DNA from: Kalmanozyma brasiliensis GHG001 | Lineage: Eukaryota > Basidiomycota > Ustilaginomycetes > Ustilaginales | NCBI RefSeq assembly: GCF_000497045.1 | Contig: NW_015961989.1 | Location: forward strand, 186,001-250,000 | Length of the DNA stretch: 64,000 nt | Direction: 5' to 3' | Shown here: piece after piece, positions 31,860-40,944 of the stretch | Layout of the letters: each line of letters opens with the position of its first letter | Numbering within the stretch: position 1 is the first letter of the stretch | Translations under genes and position numbers: made by a program | The notes under the pieces: generated by a model | Told to the model about the DNA's origin: nothing | Seen by the model: only the letters and a program-made list of their open reading frames with translations | The model's database searches: none

Positions 31860-32715
31860 ATGTCGATGTTCGTCAAAAGTCATGCATGCCACGAGCGTGC
31901 CAAAGAACCGTCCAACACTTCTCTGCGTCTTGTGCCAGACGGACGGCTAGATGCTGAGGCGAGGATGCTTGTCAGTATGGCTCTCGACATCGCTCAGGAA
32001 GTCTACGACGCCAGGTTCAAGTTCTAACCCTGCCTTCATGGACATCAACTCGGCCAAGCACAGGTTCGCCACAGGAAGCGCTATGCACATGTGGTACCAG
32101 CCCCGCCAAACCGAGTTAGACGCTTCAGCCCTGAGTGGTTGCACGCGTTTGAAAATCGGGTCAGCACAGCGATGAACATTCAGCATAGCGATGAACATTT
32201 AGCGCATGCACGCCTGGCCCTTCTACTGTCGCATCCCCAAGTCGCCGGGTGCTTCGCTTCGGGTCAGGCCACCAGTGTCAAACGATCAATCCAAGAGCCT
32301 CTTCAAAGCTGTGACGCACATCGTCGAATCGATCAATCACCGTACCTTGGAGCTTCAAGTGCATCATGACTCGGTACGCTCTGTGTCCGAGATGGCGTTC
32401 GCCGAATGGCTCCACATTTTCGGCATCATCTGCTACGAGAAGTACAGAAACGCACTCAGTCCCAAGATGTTCAACGACAAGCTTGATGACAAGGTCGAGG
32501 AGACCTGCAATGCGAGTGTGACCTTTGATGAACATCACCATATCTGCGCCACTTACTCTCATCTCAATGGAAAAAGGGGCCCGCTCGAGCTTCGCCGGCT
32601 TCAGAGGCGGAACCGGCCTGAGGAGCCGGAGCAGCTTCAGAAGCATCGGAACTACTGTAGTGTTGCTGATGGCGCTCAGGGTTCGCTTAGCAGGTATCAC
32701 GTACTTGAGGGATGA
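31860..32715 (+). pseudogene. Fragmented or multi-intron hypothetical gene
   Basis: Protein-like segments alternate between two frames. From ATG 31860 the frame includes ARMLVSMALDIAQEVYDARF and stops at 32025. The same frame resumes with FSPEWLHAFENRVSTAMNIQ and LARLALLL-like helices to about 32270. The adjacent frame then carries SLFKAVTHIVESINHRTLEL, EMAFAEWLHIFGIICYEKYR and DKLDDKVEETCNASVTFDEH, ending at 32715. An intron with branch CTAACC (32024) and acceptor CACAG could remove the first stop, but no GT-AG pair is obvious near 32280, where a 1-nt frame change is needed. Either a decaying gene or an unusual exon structure. No family recognised. Confidence 0.35.
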
Positions 32716-33116
32716 TGAGCCGCTACTTGAGGTGCAATCACGGTCTCGAAGCCGGGGCCACCGGTACCTACAACACCTGGAGCTTTGAGCACTGGGCAGC
32801 GACGGCGGGACAGTAGCTGCAGCTGGACAAACTGCGGGCAGAGAGTATCGATGTTGCTGAAGCTGCCTCCTCGAGAGGTACTAGATCGTGGTGGAGCCGC
32901 TTGAAGGCCCAGGATCTGGTCACGAGCAGGCGCTGAGCTGGCTGTCCAAAACCCGTTCCAGGTACTTTAAAGCGCACATGTCTCTGCGTAGCCACAAACT
33001 CTCTTGAGACTGCTCCACGAAGGGCAGGCCGCTTGTTGCTTCCCATCATGAAATGGCACGGGCTCGCAGCATCTCGACCATCTTGTTGCGTCTCATTCTT
33101 TCCGCGAAAAGACCCC

Positions 33117-35414
33117 TTAATATACAGGCAAGATTCGCAATACATCGGCACAAGCGTGCCTCACAAATTCCGGCAGACACTGTTCCTGGATTCTATCGAG
33201 CCATTCCAGCTCGCTGTTTGTTCCAGCGTCAGTGTCCTCCGTCGCTCCTGCGAGCGACTGTTCGCGGTCCACGCTGCCGATGAGCTTGGTGACGGTGTTG
33301 ATGTCAGGCGCCCTGTTCTTGCGCGAGGAGGGTTTCTGGTCGACCCATTCGCTGATCTTGGTTTCGACCGCATTGATGATGCGCTCGAGATTCTTCCATC
33401 CTGGGACTTGATTGTACAGCTTCGGTGGAATCGGCGTCGTTTCGGCCGCGCTTTCCAGAGAGGGATCGAGCAGTAGCACCGTCTTGCGCAGCGTCGCCGA
33501 GCACCGCACGATCTCGTACACAAACTGGTTGATGTCGGCTGTCGAAGCGAGAAAGTGGTCGGAGCGAAGGAGAATCGTGTTGAGCGTGGCTATGAGCGCC
33601 TTGATGAGCTGCGACAGGTCGCGCGTCGACCGGATCTCGGTATAGCGTGCTGCAAGGAAAGAGGCCAACGCTAGGACCGCACTCCAGCAGTCCTGCCAGT
33701 CATACTCGAGCTGCACGCGCTCGTCGGAACATAAGACGACGACGCGCTGGATGAGTTTGAGGCTGATGAGGTACGATGCTACGTCGATGCGCTTGCTGAG
33801 GTTGTAGCGGAGCGAGCACGTGGTGGAGTCGAGGACGGCGGTGACGAGCCGAGTGCGTTTTGTGCGTGGGAGAGCAAGAGCAGGCTCCCGTTGACGACAG
33901 AGGCGGATGTTTTGAAGGACGTTGCCTGACTGGTTGGTGACGGCGAGCATATTGCGACTACCACGAGGATCATAGAGGAGGACGAGGAGGCAGAGCAGAG
34001 ATATGCGGGCGTACGATCCTGATCGTGTCGAGACAGAAGCATGGGTGGCGAGGTAGGAGGTCAGCGATGCCAGTTGGCAGAATGACTGATCGCGGGCCCT
34101 TGCTCGTGTGTCTTCCTGCGCACTTTGCGAATCGTCGTTATTACGGTCGGTGATGTCGAGAATGAGCGAGGTGAATGCCTGATTGGATCTCGAGAGGAGG
34201 AAGAGCGGCAGCAGAATGACGCACGTTGGTGAGGGAAGATGGGAGTAGTCTCCAGAGAAACTTGGCGCTGCCGAGGAGCGAGCCTCAGAGGTGACAGGAA
34301 ATGACGATGTCGTGGGCGAAGTGACAAGCCCGGCAAAGCTCGAGACCCATCGCATGCTGGCCAGAGCAGCGATATTGCCTGTGAGAGTAGGCGGCGAGTC
34401 ATCGAAGACCTGTCGATACAGCTCAACGTTCTGCTCCATAGCCGCAGATGCTGCCACCAAGACTTTGGCCATACAATCCTCGTCGACCCAGTCGTGAAAG
34501 CGGCGCGCATATGAATTCGATGTGCTGAGACTGAGCGAGACGCCTCCTGAGGCGCTCTGACCGATTGTGGCGAGGAGACCAAGAAGGACGGCGCCTTCGA
34601 ACGCGTATCGAGAGCCATCCGGGGTGGAAATGAAGGTGCTGGTCGTGACGAACAGATCGCGACGCAGGAAGTACGCTGCCAGTGGGGTCTGAGCTACGCA
34701 CGAAAGCCACAGAAGACCGAGCTGAAGCGCACGATGCTGCACTTCCGTGTCGATCCATTCCCTGGCCCTGGCACGAGCCACGTCCTGCTCTCGTTCGTCC
34801 AAGTCATCGCGAGCGGAGGAAGGAATGCGTACCCTGGCAAGGTCGCCTCCGCGCAGAGTGTCGTGGACAGAGTCGACAAGCAGCGTAAAGACGTCGTCCG
34901 CTTCGTCCATGCCCCCCGCAAAGATGGTGATAAGGGCGAACGAGTAGTTGGCGAAACGTTTGCTGAGGATAGGATACGACAGAGCTACCAAGGTGTCGAC
35001 GGCATTCCTTCTGCGTACCTCGTCCTCGTCGCTCTCGCGCCAAACGCGAATGGCTTCCCTCCAAAGCGAACCGACATTGTCGGCGATGTGTGCGCCCTTG
35101 CTGTGCGGATCGTCATCGAGCAGCGTCTCGGGCGAGACGGCCTCGAGCTGCTGAGCCACCAAGCGCGTCTCTACTGGCAAACAGAGCAGATCCGCAAAGT
35201 AGCGAGTCCGGGGACCAGAATTGCTCTTGCCAGAGGACTTGCTGCGCGAAACAGCAGGCCGAGCTGAGGCGTCGTTGCTGAATGAGGAGGCAGCGGACGA
35301 GCCGGAGATGCCGTCTTGGTCCAGCCACGGTTGTCTGCCTTCGAGGAGTTGCTTGTAAGAATCGCTGAACTTGGTCTTGAGTGGCGGTCGGCTGGACCCG
35401 ATGATGGACGCCAT
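33117..35414 (-). CDS. Armadillo-like helical protein of the ARMH3 (C10orf76, DUF1741) family
   Basis: Single exon, 765 residues, from the first ATG (MASIIGSSRPPLKTKFSDSY). The N-terminus with PPLKTKFSDSYKQLLEG, the block RRRNAVDTLVALSYPILSKR with FANYSFALITIFAGGMDEAD, then TPLAAYFLRRDLF and YAFEGAVLLGLLATIGQ follow the conserved pattern of this family. The whole chain is predicted helical, with a Ser-rich insertion near 335-365. In animals the homologue binds PI4KB and GBF1 at the Golgi and supports PI4P-dependent traffic; in fungi the role is little known, so function here is by family only. It is divergent from the BYR4 gene. Confidence 0.8.
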   Translation of the reverse strand: MASIIGSSRPPLKTKFSDSYKQLLEGRQPWLDQDGISGSSAASSFSNDASARPAVSRSKSSGKSNSGPRTRYFADLLCLPVETRLVAQQLEAVSPETLLDDDPHSKGAHIADNVGSLWREAIRVWRESDEDEVRRRNAVDTLVALSYPILSKRFANYSFALITIFAGGMDEADDVFTLLVDSVHDTLRGGDLARVRIPSSARDDLDEREQDVARARAREWIDTEVQHRALQLGLLWLSCVAQTPLAAYFLRRDLFVTTSTFISTPDGSRYAFEGAVLLGLLATIGQSASGGVSLSLSTSNSYARRFHDWVDEDCMAKVLVAASAAMEQNVELYRQVFDDSPPTLTGNIAALASMRWVSSFAGLVTSPTTSSFPVTSEARSSAAPSFSGDYSHLPSPTCVILLPLFLLSRSNQAFTSLILDITDRNNDDSQSAQEDTRARARDQSFCQLASLTSYLATHASVSTRSGSYARISLLCLLVLLYDPRGSRNMLAVTNQSGNVLQNIRLCRQREPALALPRTKRTRLVTAVLDSTTCSLRYNLSKRIDVASYLISLKLIQRVVVLCSDERVQLEYDWQDCWSAVLALASFLAARYTEIRSTRDLSQLIKALIATLNTILLRSDHFLASTADINQFVYEIVRCSATLRKTVLLLDPSLESAAETTPIPPKLYNQVPGWKNLERIINAVETKISEWVDQKPSSRKNRAPDINTVTKLIGSVDREQSLAGATEDTDAGTNSELEWLDRIQEQCLPEFVRHACADVLRILPVY

Positions 35415-35998
35415 GCTGACGCGATCACTTGATCTCGGCACCGAGTGAGCTGATGGATGGAACAAGGGTGAGGGACTGAGCGTCGGAAGGGCCAAAATGG
35501 GCTTCCCGCACCAACCTTTCGGAGGGTCCGCAGGTGATTCACTTTATTCGGCAGCTTCCCGACAAGAAGGCTAAATTCAACAAGTGTTGGTCTCTCGAGC
35601 CGAGAAAGCTGACGCGTGCCCAACGCAACGCTCAACCTGCAAACTTAGCAGGAAGGGAGCCGCACAGCGCGTCAGTGCGTGAGAGAGGACAAAAGGTAAC
35701 AACGTCACGCCCCACACCATTTCACGCTATCGCTGGGTGGGCTTGAGCTATTGGGCTTCCCTCTCTCCCTTTGTACGCCTTCGCTCGCCACCGTCCGTCT
35801 CCGCAACACTACAAGTGCGTTCGCAACCACACTCATTGTCGACCTTTCTACGCGCCAGACTTCTCACTCGACGTCGCTCGTATCCGGTCCTCAGTCATGA
35901 GATCATAGAGCCTCAGCGTCCCTTACCCAAGCCCAACCAACGTGTCTCCCGGCCGCAACTTATTGCCTCCTAGCACTCGATCGCTCCTTCAGGAAGCC
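35415..35998. promoter_or_regulatory. Divergent promoter ARMH3-like / BYR4
   Basis: 584 bp between opposed starts. It holds an exact match, TCCCTTTGT at 35766-35774, to the reverse complement of the U. maydis pheromone response element ACAAAGGGA. One such 9-mer is expected about every 130 kb of double strand, so it may be chance. Confidence 0.35.
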
Positions 35999-38743
35999 AT
36001 GTCGCAGGTCGAAGACTGGTCTGAAGGTGACTTTGACCTCGAGCACACAGCATTGCGAACAGACAGTACCTCGCTTCAGGATGTCCACCCATTCTCGCGT
36101 CTCGACCTCGATGATCAGCCCAACTGGGACGAGGACTTCCCTGAGGACAATCCCGACGAGAATTCGGACGAGCAGACCGAGACTATCAAGCTATCATCTG
36201 CTGCAGGGTCGGCGCTGAAGCTCATTCTCGAAGCGAACAAAGCTTCTACCTCTGCAGCAGCTCACCAAGATCTCGAAGATCAACTTCGCCCACCAGCGCT
36301 CGATCTTGCGCGCATTTCCCAATTTGCCAACACTGATCACACAACAGGTGCTGCGTCAGAGATCCGGGCGTACTCCACCGGCAGTCTCAGCACCTGTGGC
36401 AGCACCAGCGGCCTCAGCACGACGGCATTCTCCACCGACCTCACCGATCCTGATACTCCCAACAGCAAGCAGAGCGCTCATCAAGCATCAAGCATCTCGT
36501 CTCGCAGCTCCATCAATGCCAGATCCGACCTAGACGATCCTCTTTCTGATCTCGGAGATGCTTTCGAAACGGACTTTGATCTAGCGCCGGACATGAACAA
36601 CCTCAGCCTCTGCTCCTCCTTGTCGCGCGCACGCTCCAACACCTCTCTCAGCCATGTCAGCAGGGACATCTGGGACGACGACCCTGCGCCGCTCACTGGC
36701 ACCACGCATACCTCTTCCTCGTCACTGCATCCTCCGGCGTTTCCGGATCACCCACCCTCTGCGAAGAGTGTGTCGGGCGAAAGCGATGCCGACGACGAGC
36801 ACGAGGACATGCTGGAAGGTCTCGACTTTGAAGGCAGCGTCTTTGCGACTTTACCTGCGGCTTCTGCTGCCTCAAATTCAGGCATTAAGGCAAAGCTTGA
36901 GGCCATCCTGGACCTCAAGCGCTCCGGTCAGCCGTCTGCTACCGGTGGTAATGACCAGATCTCGGACTCGGATACTGGCATCGCTGCCGGCCTCATTATC
37001 GATGACGACTTTGATATCTCCCCGAGCCGCATCGCTGCTCGTGGTCTGCCCTCGAAGCCTTGCTTCTCCTCCGTTCCTGCGCAGAACTCGGCCTTCATCG
37101 GAGGCAGCGGATCCTCAGCATCACACGCTCACGAGCGCCGACACCCCGTTCGCTCTGCGTCCGATTCTCCGGCTCAGGTTCCCAGCACTCGCTCCGAGGT
37201 CCGAGCATCTAACCGCAATCGCCTTTCGATCAAACGCTCCACAAGCGATCTGCATTCGCATGCCAACCCAAGCACGACTTCTTCGACGTTCAGGCGACCT
37301 CCTACTCGTGGCAGCCAACTCACACGCAAGAGGTCTTTACCATCTGTCCGAACGACACCGCCGACCAACTCGCCGTCTGGAGCCGCTCCGCCCACTCTCA
37401 GCGCGCGCGCGCCGTCCATACGGCAGCGCCACAACAGCGGCAATGCCGACGCCTCAACCAATTTGCGATCCAGAAGCAATGTCGGTTCCAGGCTCACCGA
37501 CTCGACCGCGGCGTCGCGTGCAAGAGCCGCTGAGACCGCAGCCGATCAGCTGGCTCGATTGCAGAGGGATGCAAGCGCCCCTGCGCGACCCAGCACGCCT
37601 ACGTCTTTCAACCCTCGATCGACATATCAGCCTGCATCACGCATCTCGGTCCACACTCGGGCTAAGGCCAGGTCCCATTTAGAGCGTCGCATGTCCTCGG
37701 GTGAAAGTCAACCCGCGGCCCGCCTTCTCAAGCGCTCCGTCCTTTATGGCAATGGCGCAGAGCTCGACGGCATCGATGATCTGCCAAGCTCAAGCGGTCC
37801 GCCAACATCGCAGCCGCAAGCGTCTTCCGTCAAGTCGAGCCAGCACAAGGCGGCTGCAAAGGATCACTCTGATGCTCCTTCGATACCTGGTGAAAATCAG
37901 CGCAAGCGCGGCGGCCGTCGCGGAAAGCGAGGCAAGCCGGCCCTCATTCGACCCCTCGGCGCTGGAGCAACCCCTGCGCAGAAGACCGTCAAAGGCATGC
38001 GATGGAATGCACACGCACTCCGCTGGGAGGGTAACGAGGGTGTCCTTCGAGATTTTGATCAGGTCATCCAGCGAAGCACGCGACCTGCTCTCATCTCACA
38101 GATGACGGGCAGCTCCACGAGCTCGGCACTGAACCAAGTGGCTGGTTACTCGTCGCCCCTATCGCCGGAAAGCAGCACTCTGATGAACAGCATCGCATCC
38201 GGAGCTCGTGTGGTCGGCGACATGCTTTTCGACCCCATCCAGATGCGATGGATCCCGAAGTCCGGCGATGAGGAGGAAGACGTGTTTGCAGGATTCGACG
38301 ATGCGCTCGAGGGGGCAGACGGCTTTCCTGACGCGCCGGCGGCCAGACTTGGTGTTGATGGCGACAGTACGTTGCGTGCGCGCAGGACACGGTCTACGGA
38401 AGCATTCAGCCTATCGTCGAATCCATGGACGCCTCTCGGCGGACAGCAGAGAGCGACGCAAGACACGGACGCGGTGATTCGACACGCTTTGTCGAGGGGC
38501 ATGTTCGCTTCCAATGTTGGCATCGATCGCGAGTTTTGGGATGCTTGCGTGGAAGCAGAGAAACGGCACGCCGTCGAAGTTGACGGGCTGCTGCCTCAGA
38601 GCAGCGGGCCCTCCCTTCGTTCTCGTACGCACTCGCAGACCTCGGATCGCTTGACCATGGACGAGATCGACCGCCCGCGACCGCACCTGTATTACCTCGA
38701 GAACATCGCCAAGAGTATCGTCACACCAGACAGCCGGCCGTAA
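35999..38743 (+). CDS. BYR4: Byr4/Bfa1-type GAP component of the septation/mitotic-exit GTPase switch
   Basis: Single exon, 914 residues from MSQVEDWSEGDFDLE; no ATG lies upstream in frame. The first 650 residues are Ser-rich and disordered with acidic patches (DDQPNWDEDFPEDN). Two short conserved motifs identify the family: KGMRWNAHALRWEGNEG with LRDFD (about residue 663) and VVGDMLFDPIQMRW (about 736) followed by DVFAGFDDALEG. In yeasts Byr4/Bfa1 with Cdc16/Bub2 is a two-part GAP for Spg1/Tem1 at spindle pole bodies, restraining septation until mitosis is complete. The C-terminal helix (FDACVEAEKRH-like FWDACVEAEKRHAVEVDG) is also typical. Regulation by phosphorylation is likely from the Ser-rich composition. 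Confidence 0.85.
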   Translation: MSQVEDWSEGDFDLEHTALRTDSTSLQDVHPFSRLDLDDQPNWDEDFPEDNPDENSDEQTETIKLSSAAGSALKLILEANKASTSAAAHQDLEDQLRPPALDLARISQFANTDHTTGAASEIRAYSTGSLSTCGSTSGLSTTAFSTDLTDPDTPNSKQSAHQASSISSRSSINARSDLDDPLSDLGDAFETDFDLAPDMNNLSLCSSLSRARSNTSLSHVSRDIWDDDPAPLTGTTHTSSSSLHPPAFPDHPPSAKSVSGESDADDEHEDMLEGLDFEGSVFATLPAASAASNSGIKAKLEAILDLKRSGQPSATGGNDQISDSDTGIAAGLIIDDDFDISPSRIAARGLPSKPCFSSVPAQNSAFIGGSGSSASHAHERRHPVRSASDSPAQVPSTRSEVRASNRNRLSIKRSTSDLHSHANPSTTSSTFRRPPTRGSQLTRKRSLPSVRTTPPTNSPSGAAPPTLSARAPSIRQRHNSGNADASTNLRSRSNVGSRLTDSTAASRARAAETAADQLARLQRDASAPARPSTPTSFNPRSTYQPASRISVHTRAKARSHLERRMSSGESQPAARLLKRSVLYGNGAELDGIDDLPSSSGPPTSQPQASSVKSSQHKAAAKDHSDAPSIPGENQRKRGGRRGKRGKPALIRPLGAGATPAQKTVKGMRWNAHALRWEGNEGVLRDFDQVIQRSTRPALISQMTGSSTSSALNQVAGYSSPLSPESSTLMNSIASGARVVGDMLFDPIQMRWIPKSGDEEEDVFAGFDDALEGADGFPDAPAARLGVDGDSTLRARRTRSTEAFSLSSNPWTPLGGQQRATQDTDAVIRHALSRGMFASNVGIDREFWDACVEAEKRHAVEVDGLLPQSSGPSLRSRTHSQTSDRLTMDEIDRPRPHLYYLENIAKSIVTPDSRP

Positions 38744-38840
38744 CGCAGGCCCGCTCCTTTCCCACCACTTTCTTTTCTTTTGCATTGTTTAGCATAGATA
38801 CCAGCATTTGAATGCACACACTTTCCTTCATCTTGACGTC

Positions 38841-38897
38841 TCTCAAGCGAGTGATAGTCTCTCAAGCGAGTGATAGTCTCTCAAGCGAGTGATAGTC
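38841..38897. repeat. Three perfect 19-bp tandem repeats downstream of BYR4
   Basis: TCTCAAGCGAGTGATAGTC is repeated without mismatch at 38841, 38860 and 38879, about 100 bp after the BYR4 stop and so probably in the 3' UTR or just beyond. The unit length is not a multiple of three, and there is no coding frame through it. Confidence 0.93.
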
Positions 38898-39275
38898 TTG
38901 AGACAATGATCCCAACGAGCCTGCCGGAGAACGTTGCAAGACCACGCGTGGAAGACGTCTTTGATAGCTGTCTCGTAGCTCAATTGGGAGCCAAGGGATG
39001 CGAAGGCTCAGTCAGGCTGTGCTAGACGAACTCAAACAGGGAATAGGTACAGGCTCCCGAGCGTAGCAAACTACATTATGCCAAGAGGCTTGAGATTTTA
39101 CGTGTCCCTAAGGCAGGCCAGACAGCTGGGTAGGATGCCTACTCAGGCCAGCGCGGCGAGCAAGTGACTTAAACGACTGGACGCAAATGAGAAACGCAAC
39201 CAGACCCTCCCGTAGACACACGAGTGAGCCTAACACTGTACGCGAACACGCTGCTCATCGCGTATGATCTGCATG

Positions 39276-39327
39276 ACCCTGGGGTCGGCTGACCCTTAGG
39301 AACAGCTTCCCTCGGGGGCCGCGAGGG
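39276..39327. other. Pair of small GC-rich hairpins
   Basis: GACCC/GGGTC and GGGTC/GACCC pairings at 39276-39295 compete with each other, and CCCTCG (39309-39314) pairs perfectly with CGAGGG (39322-39327) around a 7-nt loop. No transcript is implied by sequence alone. Confidence 0.4.
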
Positions 39328-40944
39328 CCCAACTTGACGAGGATGTCACGGGGAAAGAAATGAGTTCGCTTCGGGAGCGTAGGACCTCGGGAGCGGTTGG
39401 CGCAGATCGGGGGGTTCGACTAGACAATGGAGAGAGAAGCAAGTGCAGTAACGCCGTCATCGTGCGGGAGCGGACTTGGGATTCTGCATCCGATCGCGAT
39501 CCCTCTTCTCACGCAGAGTCGTGACTTTAAATGTGTATTTGCCGACTGGCCCGGGACCTTCAAACACCGATCAAGACGAGGTCTCTTGGCAGACTTTGCG
39601 GAACATTCTGATCGCTGCTTTCAGCTCAGACACCTCGTCGCGAGTGTATTGCTTGGCAAGGTGGGGCAGAGTCGATCGCGCGAGCTGAATCCACCAGTCC
39701 GGCACCCACACTTGTGTTTCACGCATCACACAAGCAGCCTGTCTCGTGGGTTCAGATTTCCGACACATGACCGACTGCCGGAGGCTTGCCCATCCAGCCC
39801 GGAGAGTCGGCCTTTAGCCTGCGTCTTTTGTTATTGGAGGACTTCGTGCCTGGTTGGCTGCGAGACCTGCGGGCTTGCAACCTTTCCTTGAGCAACCCCC
39901 TCATTTCTGCATGCCAGTCCCCTCGTTTCGTCTGCAGGAGACTGACCTGAAAGCCAGATTTTTCACCCTTTTCCCCGTCGAAATCCGCGAAAAATTCCGC
40001 TTTCTGCTTTCTTTATTTATTTTTTCTTTTTTGCTTTTCAGCGGCTTCGGTTTTGGTCAGCGGTCATAGCGGCTGCAGCTCACATACTTGAGTGTGGATA
40101 CGAAACGGTCACCATTAAATCAATTGGACAACGAATGCCGCTGCTAGAGCGCTTCGAAGTTCCAATGCCTGTTCACGCTACCACAGTCTATGAACAAAGA
40201 AGGTGGGGAGAATACGTTCTGCATTGAGTTTCCGTTGGTGGAGAGGGCGCTTCCGTTCGGAAAAAATCAGACCACCTCGTGCGACTGTACCGCCCGAGTG
40301 CTGTCGGGCATGCATTCTAGCTGTGTCCTGCCGTCATCCGTTTCAAAATCCGTCGCGAGAAGCGCGCACCTCGCTTAATTCAAACATCTCCTTCTCAGCT
40401 GGGCACCTGCCCTGCTGCGCTGACACGCGAGCATCGAAGAAATTTGAATCCGGCTTCAGATGGCGACCTGCCAAAATGTGCACACTGCTCTTGCTAACGA
40501 AGCTATACGCTATCACTCGTCTTGTACTCACTCCGTCTCGAGCTCGCTTGGCGTTCAAGCCCGGTCATCACGTCGGATCGCGGCACATAGACTGTGTCCC
40601 GCTTCCTGCGCTTCACTCCTCCCAGTCCACGTCGCTGAACGCCCCTGCACAAAGCTTTTCACCCCACTTGGTTTGTCCAATTAGGCTCCCGCTGCCACAC
40701 TTTGTGCCCTGATCTGCGCGACCCTGCCCACAAATGAGCTCGCCACATTGAGTAACTTACCCTATACATATACACATTGTCTAGGACGCTTCATCTGGTT
40801 CCCATCCCCCTTCAACTTCTGTTGCCCTTTCTTCCGCAACGTTTGGTCACCCTTTGAAAAGCGTGTCCGCCCCTCAACTGCGCCCTTCCAACATATCCAC
40901 TCTATCCTCCCTCGTAGCTCGTGTCCCCTGCTGCTACCGTCAAG

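Larger units (their letters stand above)
31224..33116. other. Repeat-bearing region with fragmented coding signal
   Basis: 1.9 kb between UAP1 and the ARMH3-like gene (convergent). It holds an 18-bp tandem repeat and the fragmented locus listed separately; 31224-31640 and 32720-33116 show nothing I can support. Confidence 0.5.
38744..40944. other. 2.2-kb gene-poor region before the MFS transporter
   Basis: Contains the 19-bp tandem repeat, a small hairpin cluster and, toward the right, T-rich sequence (about 40000-40040) and a long CT-rich leader with TATA-like CTATACATATACAC near 40761. Frames such as 39427-39891 (+) show no recognisable protein. Confidence 0.5.

Noticed and set aside
38976..38990. 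TAGCTCAATTGGGAG, like a tRNA A box
   Set aside because: No B box at a suitable distance and no cloverleaf pairing; not called as a tRNA.
39388..39420. TGGCGCAGATCGG and GGTTCGAC, like A and B boxes
   Set aside because: The two elements are only a few bases apart, too close for a tRNA, and no acceptor stem forms.
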